A DNA stretch of 64,000 nt from Flagellimonas flava. GTDB taxonomy: Bacteria > Bacteroidota > Bacteroidia > Flavobacteriales > Flavobacteriaceae. The DNA lies in the NCBI RefSeq assembly GCF_900129665.1, contig NZ_FQWL01000001.1:496001-560000 (forward strand), given 5' to 3'. The position numbers and the translations under genes were made by a program. The notes below the pieces were generated by a model. The model made no database searches and was not told the DNA's origin. It saw nothing but the letters and a program-made list of their open reading frames with translations. Numbering within the stretch: the stretch's first letter is position 1; each line of letters starts with the position of its first letter. Below, one piece after another: positions 1 to 6,649 of the stretch.

Positions 1-181
1 TCCATCGCATAAAATCATTATCTATGGCCGCACCACCATAAAACAGGGCCACATAGAAAGCAAATATCCACTGACCGGTGACTGCCACAATAAACCAAAA
101 TTGGACAGAAAATGAGAGTAGTTTATTTGACCATGTATAACTTCTGGTCCGGGTTCGTATGGTATTTGAAGATGAATTCAT
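1..181 (-). CDS. Predicted integral membrane protein, DUF2306-like (5' part only)
   Basis: Sixty codons are visible from an ATG at 181; the rest lies beyond the left edge. The piece has a basic, Ser/Thr/Arg-rich start followed by a hydrophobic stretch at about residues 25-50 that contains GQWIFAFYVALFYGGAAI. This resembles the first membrane span of DUF2306 predicted membrane proteins, a family of unknown function. It is the last gene of the leftward cluster, about 55 bp beyond the end of the DUF4386 gene. The bases before its ATG resemble the leader found before the next two genes upstream. Family call is moderate because only a quarter of the protein is present. Confidence 0.6.
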   Translation of the reverse strand, partial: MNSSSNTIRTRTRSYTWSNKLLSFSVQFWFIVAVTGQWIFAFYVALFYGGAAIDNDFMRW

Positions 182-236
182 AATAGTTCGTTTTTGAAGT
201 TTAAATTGAAAGAAGAAGGGATTATCCAGGTGTCTT

Positions 237-911
237 TTAGGGTGCTTTTGGTTCGGAGAAACCCTTGGCCACCAGCCACCCCATAAGAATAATCATGTGG
301 AGTCCGTTTTGGCTAAAAAAGTGAAAGCTGATATCGACCTCGAAAATATTCAACCAACAGGCCACAAAAACTATGGAGATTGCTATCATGCCCCAAAGCG
401 ATAAAAACCTGGGCACATATCTTTTGTGGAATAAAAAGTAATAGAAAATAAAGGCAGCGGAAGCATAGAGCATGATTCCAAAAAAATGGGCCCAAAAGTA
501 ATCATCCACTTTTAGTCGCCCGACCAAGGTGAAATATTCCGAATTGAGCTGGCCCATTGTCTCAAATTCCTGACTTAATGAAATCAATGATAAATGACTG
601 ATATTGCTGAAGATGATAATACCAAAGTATACACTCCATATGGCCATATAGGCCAAGGCGAGCTGATTGTTGAATTTCTTTAGATAAGGAAAAACAACGG
701 CGGCTACGGCAATCCAAAGTGCACTGACGATGATATCGAGAAGCACTGCGATTCTCATTTCCATGGCGTTTTCAGAAACCAGAGAGAGAAAGTCGGAAGA
801 GTTTACCAAGGAAGAAGAAAGGCCCCTAAAAATTACTGATGGAATGCCCAACGCTATTATGATGAGCAATAGGAAGCCAATGGTCCTTCCAATCTTTTGA
901 TTTGTTTGCAT
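237..911 (-). CDS. DUF4386 family membrane protein
   Basis: A 224-residue, strongly hydrophobic protein with about six membrane spans and short polar loops. It begins MQTNQKIGRTIGFLLLI, typical of DUF4386 proteins, which are uncharacterised inner-membrane proteins. The open frame extends to a GTG at 959, but the ATG at 911 is preferred: it starts right before the first span and follows a leader that is repeated before the ATG of the next gene upstream. It is co-directional with its neighbours and probably part of the operon that starts with the ABC ATPase, although the leader copy may carry its own signal. No enzymatic motif is visible. Confidence 0.72.
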   Translation of the reverse strand: MQTNQKIGRTIGFLLLIIIALGIPSVIFRGLSSSLVNSSDFLSLVSENAMEMRIAVLLDIIVSALWIAVAAVVFPYLKKFNNQLALAYMAIWSVYFGIIIFSNISHLSLISLSQEFETMGQLNSEYFTLVGRLKVDDYFWAHFFGIMLYASAAFIFYYFLFHKRYVPRFLSLWGMIAISIVFVACWLNIFEVDISFHFFSQNGLHMIILMGWLVAKGFSEPKAP

Positions 912-937
912 GATTGTTCGTTTTTTGATTGATGAAT
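909..937 (-). repeat. Duplicated 5' leader, copy 1
   Basis: Read leftward, a 29-base segment ending in the ATG of the DUF4386 gene contains AAAAAACGAACAATCATG preceded by ATCAATC units. It matches the segment before the next gene (1412-1440) at 27 of 29 positions. An 18-base part also occurs at 1458-1475, where no start codon follows. Confidence 0.8.
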
Positions 938-964
938 AAAAATGATTGATGATTGTCACCGGTA

Positions 965-1414
965 TTAAACCTGTTCTCTTTTTAGCTTAAAGAAAGGTTT
1001 TATGTAGGCCTGAAACACATATCCCCAGGGGATGACCAAAATATCTATGATTACGGCTGTAATGCAGATGCTATAGAATGATTCTCCGGCTGGTGTTAGG
1101 GTTTCAGCGGCCTTCATGGGCGGATATACCGTTAAGGCCCAGATGGCCTTGTATGCCAATTGGAGGAAAATCAACGGTAACATTTTTAGAGGGTATCTTA
1201 TTCCTATTCCCATTAAAGTTGCGTAGGCGGCCCAAAAACTAAAAGCAACTCCGCTCAGATAATCCAGTGGTTCTGTTGGAAAAAGCAGATATTCCCAAGT
1301 TTCGTAAGCCAAGCCAATAAAGGTTAGAAAATAAAGGCCTCGCATTAACCAGAGCCTAAACTTGGGTGGTCTTTTTATAGGTTCCCTGGAACCTAAAACA
1401 GTGGTTGATTTCAT
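965..1414 (-). CDS. Small membrane protein of unknown function
   Basis: A 149-residue protein with about four hydrophobic spans (roughly residues 23-42, 52-72, 78-95 and 115-137), a basic N-terminus and a basic C-terminal tail, so probably an inner-membrane protein with both ends inside. I do not recognise the family with confidence. It lies between the DUF2807 gene and the DUF4386 gene on the same strand, with about 50-70 bp gaps, so it may belong to the ABC/GntR operon. The ATG at 1414 follows directly on the repeated leader. No catalytic motif is visible. Confidence 0.6.
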   Translation of the reverse strand: MKSTTVLGSREPIKRPPKFRLWLMRGLYFLTFIGLAYETWEYLLFPTEPLDYLSGVAFSFWAAYATLMGIGIRYPLKMLPLIFLQLAYKAIWALTVYPPMKAAETLTPAGESFYSICITAVIIDILVIPWGYVFQAYIKPFFKLKREQV

Positions 1415-1475
1415 GACTGTTCGTTTCTTGATTGATGAATTTTGATTGATGATTGATGATTGTTCGTTTTTTGAT
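1412..1475 (-). repeat. Duplicated 5' leader, copy 2, plus a partial third copy
   Basis: Positions 1412-1440 repeat the 909-937 leader with two mismatches. Positions 1458-1475 repeat an 18-base part of it exactly, but no ATG follows in the expected place. Between them lie short ATCAATC tandem units. The arrangement looks like local duplication of a leader. Confidence 0.7.
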
Positions 1476-1482
1476 GTGTGGT

Positions 1483-2040
1483 TTATTCTTTCATGTGTTC
1501 CTTTAATTTGATTTGTGATAAGTTGCCTTCTAGGCTGATTTGCCCCGTAGATGAGTTTGAATAATGTATCGTACCGTAATTCAGTTGTATATCGGCTGCA
1601 CTCTCATCCTTAAATTCGAGGGAAAGGGAATCTCCCGATAATTCACCATCCGAATTAAAGACGGCTTTGGATTGCAACAGTAAACCGGCCAATGATGAGT
1701 TGGTAATCCGTATTACTACACTATCCTTGCTTTTTAACCCCTTACCCAAGTTAATGCTTAACATATTGTTCTGAACCACTGTACTTATGGAATCCATAAA
1801 GTAGTTGGGTGTCTTTAATTGTAAATTCCGTGTTGGACTTTGTGTAAAAACAACAGTGACGGGTCCGTCCGCGGTAATGAAGCTGAATTCGTCAATGTCT
1901 CTGTTCCTTGTCAGTATTTCAACAGGTTTTATAGCTGCTTTTTCCTTTTTGACATGACTGTGCACCGTCAACTGAAATAGCAACGTAAAAAAGAACAGCG
2001 CGACCAGAGCCCCGATTAATATGAGGTTACTTTTTTTCAT
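1483..2040 (-). CDS. DUF2807 (head GIN domain-like) envelope protein
   Basis: A 185-residue protein that starts with an uncleaved-looking signal anchor (residues 5-25: NLILIGALVALFFFTLLFQ), followed by a repetitive beta-rich region with alternating ADGPVTVVFTQ, MLSINLG and SVVIRITN-type strands. This fits DUF2807, a right-handed beta-solenoid-like domain found in Bacteroidetes envelope proteins. The frame extends upstream to 2085, but the ATG at 2040 gives a proper N-terminus and overlaps the end of the GntR gene by 14 bases, which suggests translational coupling. DUF2807 genes next to GntR/ABC operons probably take part in envelope stress responses; that role is inference. Confidence 0.72.
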   Translation of the reverse strand: MKKSNLILIGALVALFFFTLLFQLTVHSHVKKEKAAIKPVEILTRNRDIDEFSFITADGPVTVVFTQSPTRNLQLKTPNYFMDSISTVVQNNMLSINLGKGLKSKDSVVIRITNSSLAGLLLQSKAVFNSDGELSGDSLSLEFKDESAADIQLNYGTIHYSNSSTGQISLEGNLSQIKLKEHMKE

Positions 2041-2395
2041 TTTGGTGTTGGTTATAAGCACTTTTGACTTCCTCAAAGGTGACATCCAAAAGCTTCATTT
2101 TTTTAAATACATCTGGCAAATCCTGCTCTTTGAATTCCTTTCTTTTGACTTCCAAAACCTTGGAATAACCCGTATCCGATACAAAGTACCCAATCCCCCT
2201 TTTATTATAAATTACTTCAAGGTCCTGCAGATGATTGAACGCACGTATGGCGGTGTTTGGATTCACCTCAACCATCATGGCCACTTCTCTTACCGAGGGG
2301 ATGCGCTCACCTTCCTGCCAAGTTTTCGTCAATATGTTTTCATAAAAGAAGTCCACTATTTGTAAATAAATCGGTTTACTATTGTCGAAATCCAT
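2027..2395 (-). CDS. GntR family transcriptional regulator, YtrA subfamily
   Basis: A 122-residue regulator. The N-terminal winged helix begins PIYLQIVDFFYENIL and carries GERIPSVREVAMMVEVNPNTAIRAF, the classic GntR recognition segment. Only about 45 residues follow the DNA-binding domain, as in the YtrA group, which lacks a large ligand domain and usually represses the ABC operon it belongs to. It sits one base downstream of the permease stop codon and overlaps the DUF2807 gene, so it is in the middle of one operon. The probable target is the inverted repeat at 3990-4011 in front of the ATPase gene. Confidence 0.92.
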   Translation of the reverse strand: MDFDNSKPIYLQIVDFFYENILTKTWQEGERIPSVREVAMMVEVNPNTAIRAFNHLQDLEVIYNKRGIGYFVSDTGYSKVLEVKRKEFKEQDLPDVFKKMKLLDVTFEEVKSAYNQHQNEKK

Positions 2396-2396
2396 G

Positions 2397-3149
2397 TTAT
2401 ACCTCCTTTTCCGTCATTTTAAAGTAGGCGACCGCTAGCATTACTGGTCCAAGCAGGATTACATAAAACCATTTCCCCAAACTGGAAAAATCAGAACCTG
2501 CCTTATCAAAGGCAACGGAACCAAGACCGTCGGTTTCGAAAACTCCCAAGCTATAATTGAAAAGAGCATATAAAATGAAATGGAGCAGGGCAAAGCACAA
2601 GACCAGAACGCCCAAACTCAGTATTGTTTTTCCAACCCGATTTCTTTTGAAAGTAATGGCACCTACCAAAAAAACCGGCTGTACCAAAAAGTAGGTCTTT
2701 AGAAGGTCCCAATAGGATACCGAAACCAAGGATATCGGTGTGAAATCGGCTCCGAATACAATGATGCCGACTATCATGGCAAACATCCCCACCAATACTG
2801 CAATCACTGAAAAAACGAAAGTATAAATCAGTGTTGAAGTCAACCATTTTGCAAACAAACGTTCTGGAATGGATACCGGAAGGATAAGATACATATGGTT
2901 CTTTTTGGAATCATTGAATTCACGGAACAAGGCAAATGTGAACAGTAATCCCAATGGGATATAGAAAATCCCGAAAATCCCGAAAAATTCTGATGTACTG
3001 AGTTGCTGGTCCCATATCATATTGAAAATACTAAACAGGAACAGCAAAACAACGGCAACCAAAACGCTGGTGGTGAGGGCTCCTCTTAACAGCACCAAAT
3101 CCCTTTTGATGAGCTTATACACTCTATTGAAGCTAAATCCCTTATGCAT
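2397..3149 (-). CDS. ABC transporter permease (ABC-2 type exporter)
   Basis: A 250-residue protein with about six membrane spans: one near residues 22-44, pairs around 55-75 and 108-135, and two toward the C-terminus. It resembles ABC-2 type permeases that pair with a single ATPase in GntR(YtrA)-controlled operons. The conserved-looking cytosolic loop EFNDSKKNHMYLILPVSIPERLFAKWL is typical of this group. It overlaps the ATPase gene by 8 bases and is followed after one base by the GntR regulator. Substrate is unknown; relatives have been linked to antibiotic or envelope stress. Confidence 0.85.
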   Translation of the reverse strand: MHKGFSFNRVYKLIKRDLVLLRGALTTSVLVAVVLLFLFSIFNMIWDQQLSTSEFFGIFGIFYIPLGLLFTFALFREFNDSKKNHMYLILPVSIPERLFAKWLTSTLIYTFVFSVIAVLVGMFAMIVGIIVFGADFTPISLVSVSYWDLLKTYFLVQPVFLVGAITFKRNRVGKTILSLGVLVLCFALLHFILYALFNYSLGVFETDGLGSVAFDKAGSDFSSLGKWFYVILLGPVMLAVAYFKMTEKEV

Positions 3150-3984
3150 GAGTTTCTGAATTTATACTTTCAGTAATTTTCACCCCGGCCTCTATTACCC
3201 CATTAAAAAGAAGTTCAAGGTCTATTTCGGTTTCATCGCGTTCCCCTCTGGCCAAAATGGCTCTTCCTCCCAAGGTACTTTCGGTATAAATCACATCTTC
3301 TAGGTTTTTCTTTGGAGTCATACCAAACCACAGATTTTCGGATATAGTTTCTAGGGGTAGGTCCATGCAAACCTTGGAATCGTCAAGAATAACCACATGG
3401 TTGATCAGGCTGTGCAGATCTCGTACCTGATGGGTAGAAATAACAATACACTTTCCTTGGTCCACGGCAGAGGCCATAACCTTTCTAAATTGACTCTTGG
3501 AGGGAATATCCAATCCATTGGTGGGTTCGTCCATGAGCAGCAGAGGTGTATTGGTGGCAATACCAAAGGCAATCAGCACTTTTTTCTTTTGGCCAAACGA
3601 TAATTTGGAAATAGTATTTGATGGTGATAATCCAAACTCCTCCAGCAAATCGTAAAACTGAGTTTTAGAAAAGCTAGGGTAAAATGAAGAGTTTATTTTT
3701 TCAAACTGTCCTATTCGCAATGAAGGAAGTTCAAAATCCTCAGGTACCAGAAAAACATCCTTTAAAATGTGGGGTTGTCGTTTTTTGGTCGGTTCGCCAT
3801 GAAGATTGCAGCTCCCGGTCATTGGGAACAGCAGTCCGGCCATCAATTTTAACAAAGTACTCTTGCCTTCACCATTTTTGCCAAAAAGCCCGTAGATATT
3901 GCCGGTGCTGAAATTCAAGTTGATATTGGAGAGCACGGCGGGGCTATTGGAATAAGCAAAATGTAGTTTTTTAATCGATAGCAT
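3142..3984 (-). CDS. ABC transporter ATP-binding protein
   Basis: A 280-residue nucleotide-binding subunit. Walker A is GKNGEGKST (residues 35-43), the signature is LSFGQ (128-132, with Phe for the usual first Gly), Walker B is LLLMDEP (148-154), and the switch histidine is H185 in ISTHQVRD. About 70 residues follow the catalytic core. It is the first gene of a leftward operon with permease, GntR regulator and DUF2807 protein. Its own promoter at 4014-4043 is overlapped at the start site by an inverted repeat, so autoregulation by the GntR protein is likely. Confidence 0.93.
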   Translation of the reverse strand: MLSIKKLHFAYSNSPAVLSNINLNFSTGNIYGLFGKNGEGKSTLLKLMAGLLFPMTGSCNLHGEPTKKRQPHILKDVFLVPEDFELPSLRIGQFEKINSSFYPSFSKTQFYDLLEEFGLSPSNTISKLSFGQKKKVLIAFGIATNTPLLLMDEPTNGLDIPSKSQFRKVMASAVDQGKCIVISTHQVRDLHSLINHVVILDDSKVCMDLPLETISENLWFGMTPKKNLEDVIYTESTLGGRAILARGERDETEIDLELLFNGVIEAGVKITESINSETHA

Positions 3985-3989
3985 TTATA

Positions 3990-4011
3990 GTGTATTAGAT
4001 AACTAGAACAC
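3990..4011. promoter_or_regulatory. Inverted repeat, probable GntR/YtrA operator
   Basis: GTGTATTAG and CTAGAACAC flank a 4-base ATAA centre; 7 of 9 arm positions pair. It covers the predicted transcription start of the ABC operon and ends 5 bases before the ATPase start codon. The assignment to the GntR protein encoded in the same operon is inferred from position and from the habit of YtrA regulators to bind such repeats. Confidence 0.65.
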
Positions 4012-4013
4012 CA

Positions 4014-4043
4014 CAAATGTAATTATTTTTTTTTAACAACCAA
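4014..4043 (-). promoter_or_regulatory. Promoter of the ABC/GntR operon
   Basis: On the minus strand a TTG (4043-4041) is followed after 19 bases by TACATTTG (4021-4014), a perfect match to the Bacteroidetes -7 box TAnnTTTG at the usual spacing. Transcription would start near 4008, inside the inverted repeat at 3990-4011. Confidence 0.72.
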
Positions 4044-4101
4044 ATATGAAGGAAAAAGGCAGGACAGGAAAACAATGTGATTCTGCCCATATGCTTGTTT
4101 A

Positions 4102-4611
4102 TTATTGTCTTGTGAGTATAATATCGAGGTCCTCGGCTTCTGCAAAAATATTCAGATCTAACGCGTATAGGGTTCCTGTGAGCGTGTCATCATTAGGAAA
4201 TTGTATATTTCCGATTTCCAATACCGGAATGGGAAACCCCGTTCCCTGCGGTAGTGTAATGGTAAGTTTGTTTTTGTTCTCCTTGTAGCCCCAACTACCA
4301 CCTTCAACAACTTGATTTTCTTTGGAGGGCTCATAACAGTCCACATCACCCAGGTTGACACTGAGATTACCCGTTTCATCCGAAGCTGCACCCACTGCCA
4401 TTGCAAATTGATCATCTGCGGCGCAGGGCGCAAAACTATAGATGTTCCCTAGTTTGGAGACTCCATTTACGGAGGCACCCGTAAGTTTCCAAGTACCAAC
4501 AATGGGATCAATAGGAGTGGGGCCATCATCTTTTTTGCACGAGATCATAATAATGACAATAGCGATTATGGAGGGTGCACTCATTTTAAAGAGTAAGCTA
4601 TGTTTTTTCAT
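4102..4611 (-). CDS. Lipocalin-like lipoprotein
   Basis: A 169-residue protein with a lipoprotein signal peptide: hydrophobic residues 12-23, then IMISC with the acylated Cys at 25, followed by KKDDGPTP. The mature part starts DPIVGTWKLTGASV, the opening strand of lipocalin-like domains common in Bacteroidetes, and is rich in short beta-strand segments. It contains two further cysteines (in FAPCAADD and DVDCYEP), which could form a disulfide. Monocistronic, between the ABC operon and the SRPBCC gene. A 35-bp element with direct repeats lies about 80 bp upstream of its start and recurs upstream of another lipoprotein gene (51112-51882). Ligand unknown. Confidence 0.7.
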   Translation of the reverse strand: MKKHSLLFKMSAPSIIAIVIIMISCKKDDGPTPIDPIVGTWKLTGASVNGVSKLGNIYSFAPCAADDQFAMAVGAASDETGNLSVNLGDVDCYEPSKENQVVEGGSWGYKENKNKLTITLPQGTGFPIPVLEIGNIQFPNDDTLTGTLYALDLNIFAEAEDLDIILTRQ

Positions 4612-4693
4612 AAAAATGGACTTGAAATTATTCTGGAAAGATGGGATGTTTCATGAGAATTTTCGCACCAGAATTTATGAATGCTGCATTCGG

Positions 4694-4728
4694 ATTGATG
4701 AATGGCCCTTTTGGGTTCACGGATTTAA
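4694..4728. repeat. 35-bp intergenic element with 21-bp-spaced direct repeats, copy A
   Basis: The 35 bases match 51935-51969 at 31 positions. Within it, ATTGATGAAT (4694-4703) and GTTCACGGAT (4715-4724) are offset by 21 bp, two helical turns. It lies about 80 bp upstream of a leftward lipoprotein gene, as does copy B. The geometry resembles LytTR-type binding sites; binding is inferred only. Confidence 0.75.
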
Positions 4729-4733
4729 AGAAA

Positions 4734-4756
4734 AAAGACCGCAAGCTGCGGCCTTT
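4734..4756 (-). terminator. Intrinsic terminator of the SRPBCC gene
   Basis: AAAGGCCGCA and TGCGGTCTTT pair (one mismatch or wobble) around a 3-base loop on the minus strand and are followed by T residues. It lies 22 bp past the SRPBCC stop codon. Confidence 0.8.
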
Positions 4757-4778
4757 AAGTATTCCCTAGTAATGAGGT

Positions 4779-5237
4779 TTAGGCGGATTGTACAAATTCT
4801 CCCAGACGGTCAAACACGGAGCCCCAGCCATTGTAAAAGCCCATCTGCTCTTGTTGCTTGCAATATTCTTCGGTCTCGTGCACGCAATGGAAGGTAAAAA
4901 GGGTCTTATCGCCATCGGCCTTAAAAATGGCCTGGATTTCTACGCCTTCGGTCATGGGTTTGAAATCCGCTGACGAGATTATGCGTTCTTGAGCAACAAT
5001 TTCCTTGTATGTTCCTTCGGCTATGAACTCGTTTCCATCTGGCATGGTCATAGCATATTTCCAACTCCCACCCTCCTTAAAGTCATGCTCAAGTACCTTG
5101 GTCTGCATTCCTTTGGGCCCCCACCAGTTAGCAATATGTTTTGGATTGGTCCAAGCCTCCCATACTAGGGCCAAGGGTGCATCAAAGGTTCGTTCTAGGG
5201 TCAGGGTACGATTTGCAGGGTTGTCTAGTTTACTCAT
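4779..5237 (-). CDS. SRPBCC / AHSA1-type START-like protein
   Basis: A 152-residue single-domain protein of the activator-of-Hsp90-like (AHSA1) SRPBCC superfamily. Landmarks are LERTFDAPLALVWEAWTNP near residue 14, the signature WWGPKG near 38, FKEGGSWKY, and a C-terminal helix ending GWGSVFDRLGEFV. These proteins form a hydrophobic cavity and bind small ligands; the substrate is not predictable. It overlaps the upstream ArsR gene by 8 bases, a very common pairing in which the regulator and SRPBCC protein are co-transcribed. A terminator follows the gene. Confidence 0.9.
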   Translation of the reverse strand: MSKLDNPANRTLTLERTFDAPLALVWEAWTNPKHIANWWGPKGMQTKVLEHDFKEGGSWKYAMTMPDGNEFIAEGTYKEIVAQERIISSADFKPMTEGVEIQAIFKADGDKTLFTFHCVHETEEYCKQQEQMGFYNGWGSVFDRLGEFVQSA

Positions 5238-5559
5238 TTTTCTTGTTTTTGGTTTGAAGTTGTTTTAAGTAGTTTTCGAAGGAATCCAACTTTTCTTCCC
5301 ATAGATTTCGGTATTGATCTATCCAAAGAAAGGCGGGGATAAGGTTTTTGGGTTGGATGAGACAATAGCGTTCTCGGCCTTTTTGATCAAAGGAAATGAT
5401 CCCACATTCCTCCAAAATCTTTAAATGTTTGGAAATTGCAGGCCTACTGACATCAAACTTTTCGGCAACCGCGTTGACCGTAAGCTGCTGGTTGGAGAGT
5501 AGTTGGATAATGTCCCGTCTTACGGGGTCGGCAATGGCCTGAAATACATCTCTTCTCAT
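5230..5559 (-). CDS. ArsR-family (SmtB-fold) transcriptional regulator
   Basis: A 109-residue winged-helix regulator. It begins MRRDVFQAIADPVRRDIIQLL and contains the recognition helix region AEKFDVSRPAISKHLKIL. The metal-binding ELCVCDL motif of arsenic/cadmium sensors is absent, and the protein has a single Cys (in EECG), so it is not a metal sensor of the classical type. It is the first gene of a two-gene operon with the SRPBCC protein. Two similar palindromes bracket its promoter (5566-5611), which points to autorepression. Confidence 0.92.
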   Translation of the reverse strand: MRRDVFQAIADPVRRDIIQLLSNQQLTVNAVAEKFDVSRPAISKHLKILEECGIISFDQKGRERYCLIQPKNLIPAFLWIDQYRNLWEEKLDSFENYLKQLQTKNKKNE

Positions 5560-5565
5560 TAATTA

Positions 5566-5581
5566 GTAACCGTTTGGTTAC
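5566..5581. promoter_or_regulatory. Operator-like palindrome 1 of the arsR promoter
   Basis: A perfect inverted repeat, GTAACC and GGTTAC around GTTT. It lies 6 bp upstream of the ArsR start codon and covers the predicted start site. A second, nearly identical palindrome is centred 26 bp away at 5592-5607. Confidence 0.75.
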
Positions 5582-5611
5582 AAATATATATGTAATCATT
5601 TGGTTACGCAA
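5581..5611 (-). promoter_or_regulatory. Promoter of the arsR-SRPBCC operon
   Basis: On the minus strand TTG (5611-5609) is followed after 20 bases by TATATTTG (5588-5581), a perfect TAnnTTTG box. The box lies exactly between the two palindromes. Confidence 0.75.
5592..5607. promoter_or_regulatory. Operator-like palindrome 2 of the arsR promoter
   Basis: GTAATC and GGTTAC around ATTT, one mismatch from a perfect repeat and 13 of 16 bases identical to palindrome 1. It occupies the spacer between the two promoter elements. Confidence 0.72.
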
Positions 5612-5632
5612 ATTTTGCTAAAAGATTTTGGT

Positions 5633-6142
5633 TTAAGCTTGTTCTTCCTTTTGGTGGAAGGTGAGCTTTTTAGAAAGTCTGTGCATCATTTTAGCGATAC
5701 GGTCGGCCTTGGTAGTTTCTCGTTTTGCCGCGTAGATCCAATCCAAGTAAGCCTTTTGCTCCCACTCCCGAAAAGAGGTAAAGGTCTGAAGCAGCTCTTT
5801 GGGCTCATAGGCAAAACACTCTAGGATTTCGGTTGGAATCTCGAGCGGGGAATCGTCTAGAAACAGCACAATCTGCACATAATCCCCATGATGTTTGTTT
5901 ATTTTCTTACGGATTTCTGCGCGTACTGGGAGGAACAGTTTCCCGTTTCCCATGGGCATGAGTTTGTACTTTTTTAATGAATAGTCGTCAATAGTTCCCC
6001 TAACCTGTACCCATCCAAAGGGATTTTTTTTGTTGGGAACCACAGATGGCAAGCTCGCATAGGTCCAACCTCCCTTACCTGGCGTTTTTTGCAATAAGTA
6101 CTCCTCATGTACTATAGGTCCATCCTTGTTTTGTGACACCAT
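5633..6142 (-). CDS. DUF1905 / YdeI-OmpD-associated domain protein
   Basis: A 169-residue protein. The first 100 residues resemble DUF1905: KTPGKGGWTYASLP, the segment GWVQVRGTIDDYSLKKYKLMP, and NGKLFLPVRAEIRKKI. The C-terminal part (FREWEQKAYLDWIYAAKRETTKADRIAKMMHRL) resembles the YdeI/OmpD-associated helical tail, whose relatives are called bacteriocin-protection proteins. The biochemical role is not known. It lies upstream of the arsR promoter on the same strand but is separated from it by the palindromes, so it is probably its own unit. A strong hairpin lies between it and the gene upstream. Confidence 0.8.
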   Translation of the reverse strand: MVSQNKDGPIVHEEYLLQKTPGKGGWTYASLPSVVPNKKNPFGWVQVRGTIDDYSLKKYKLMPMGNGKLFLPVRAEIRKKINKHHGDYVQIVLFLDDSPLEIPTEILECFAYEPKELLQTFTSFREWEQKAYLDWIYAAKRETTKADRIAKMMHRLSKKLTFHQKEEQA

Positions 6143-6160
6143 TTTGAATTGTGAAAGAAA

Positions 6161-6188
6161 AACAAAGTCCCATAATTGGGACTTTGTT
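6161..6188 (-). terminator. Intrinsic terminator of the dimeric-barrel-like gene
   Basis: A perfect 12-bp stem (AACAAAGTCCCA with TGGGACTTTGTT) with a 4-base loop, followed on the minus strand by TTTTCTTTC. It starts 3 bp after the stop codon of the gene at 6191-6517. Confidence 0.85.
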
Positions 6189-6190
6189 GA

Positions 6191-6517
6191 TTAATAGCTG
6201 CTTGCGATTTGATAATGAAATACCCCCTGGTTGGGCTGTTGGTTATCTGCCTCTTCCATGAGTGAGAAATAAGCGAAGCAGGCAGGGCTTTTCTTGGCCT
6301 CATCCATTGCCCTTCGGGCTGCATCCATGTTTTTCCAATAGACTACATCAATGTACTTCCGGTCTGCCTCTATTAAAAGTTCCCTTCTAACAAAGCCTTT
6401 TAGGTTTTGAAGAAAATCGGTTTGCAAAGCTTTGGAGACCTCCAACAGTTCGGTTTCCGATACGTCCTCTTTGATGGTGAATGGAGCCCATTCCATGACT
6501 TGCTGATTGTTGTTCAT
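6191..6517 (-). CDS. Small protein, probable dimeric alpha/beta-barrel fold
   Basis: A 108-residue soluble protein. The pattern PFTIKEDVSETELLEVSKALQ, then FVRRELL, DRKYIDVVYWKNMDAARRAMDEA and a final FSLMEEAD resembles the strand-helix-strand layout of antibiotic-biosynthesis-monooxygenase or stress-responsive dimeric barrels. I cannot assign a reaction. It is single, followed by a strong terminator. Upstream on the minus strand TAGTTTTG (6551-6544) matches the TAnnTTTG box about 30 bp before the ATG, although the nearest TTG is only 14 bp further up. Confidence 0.65.
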   Translation of the reverse strand: MNNNQQVMEWAPFTIKEDVSETELLEVSKALQTDFLQNLKGFVRRELLIEADRKYIDVVYWKNMDAARRAMDEAKKSPACFAYFSLMEEADNQQPNQGVFHYQIASSY

Positions 6518-6649
6518 TTTTTGATTTATTTTTCATTGGATAACAAAACTACATCCAAGGTGTGTCAACCCTATGTCAGAGGTTTTGAAAATTATTCTCA
6601 AAGCGATTATTTTACGCTATTATGTGCACTATGACTGACCTATTGGCAC

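Noticed and set aside
4442..4897. Rightward 151-codon frame
   Set aside because: It runs antisense through the lipocalin-like gene, the intergenic repeat and the end of the SRPBCC gene; it has no domain pattern and no promoter.
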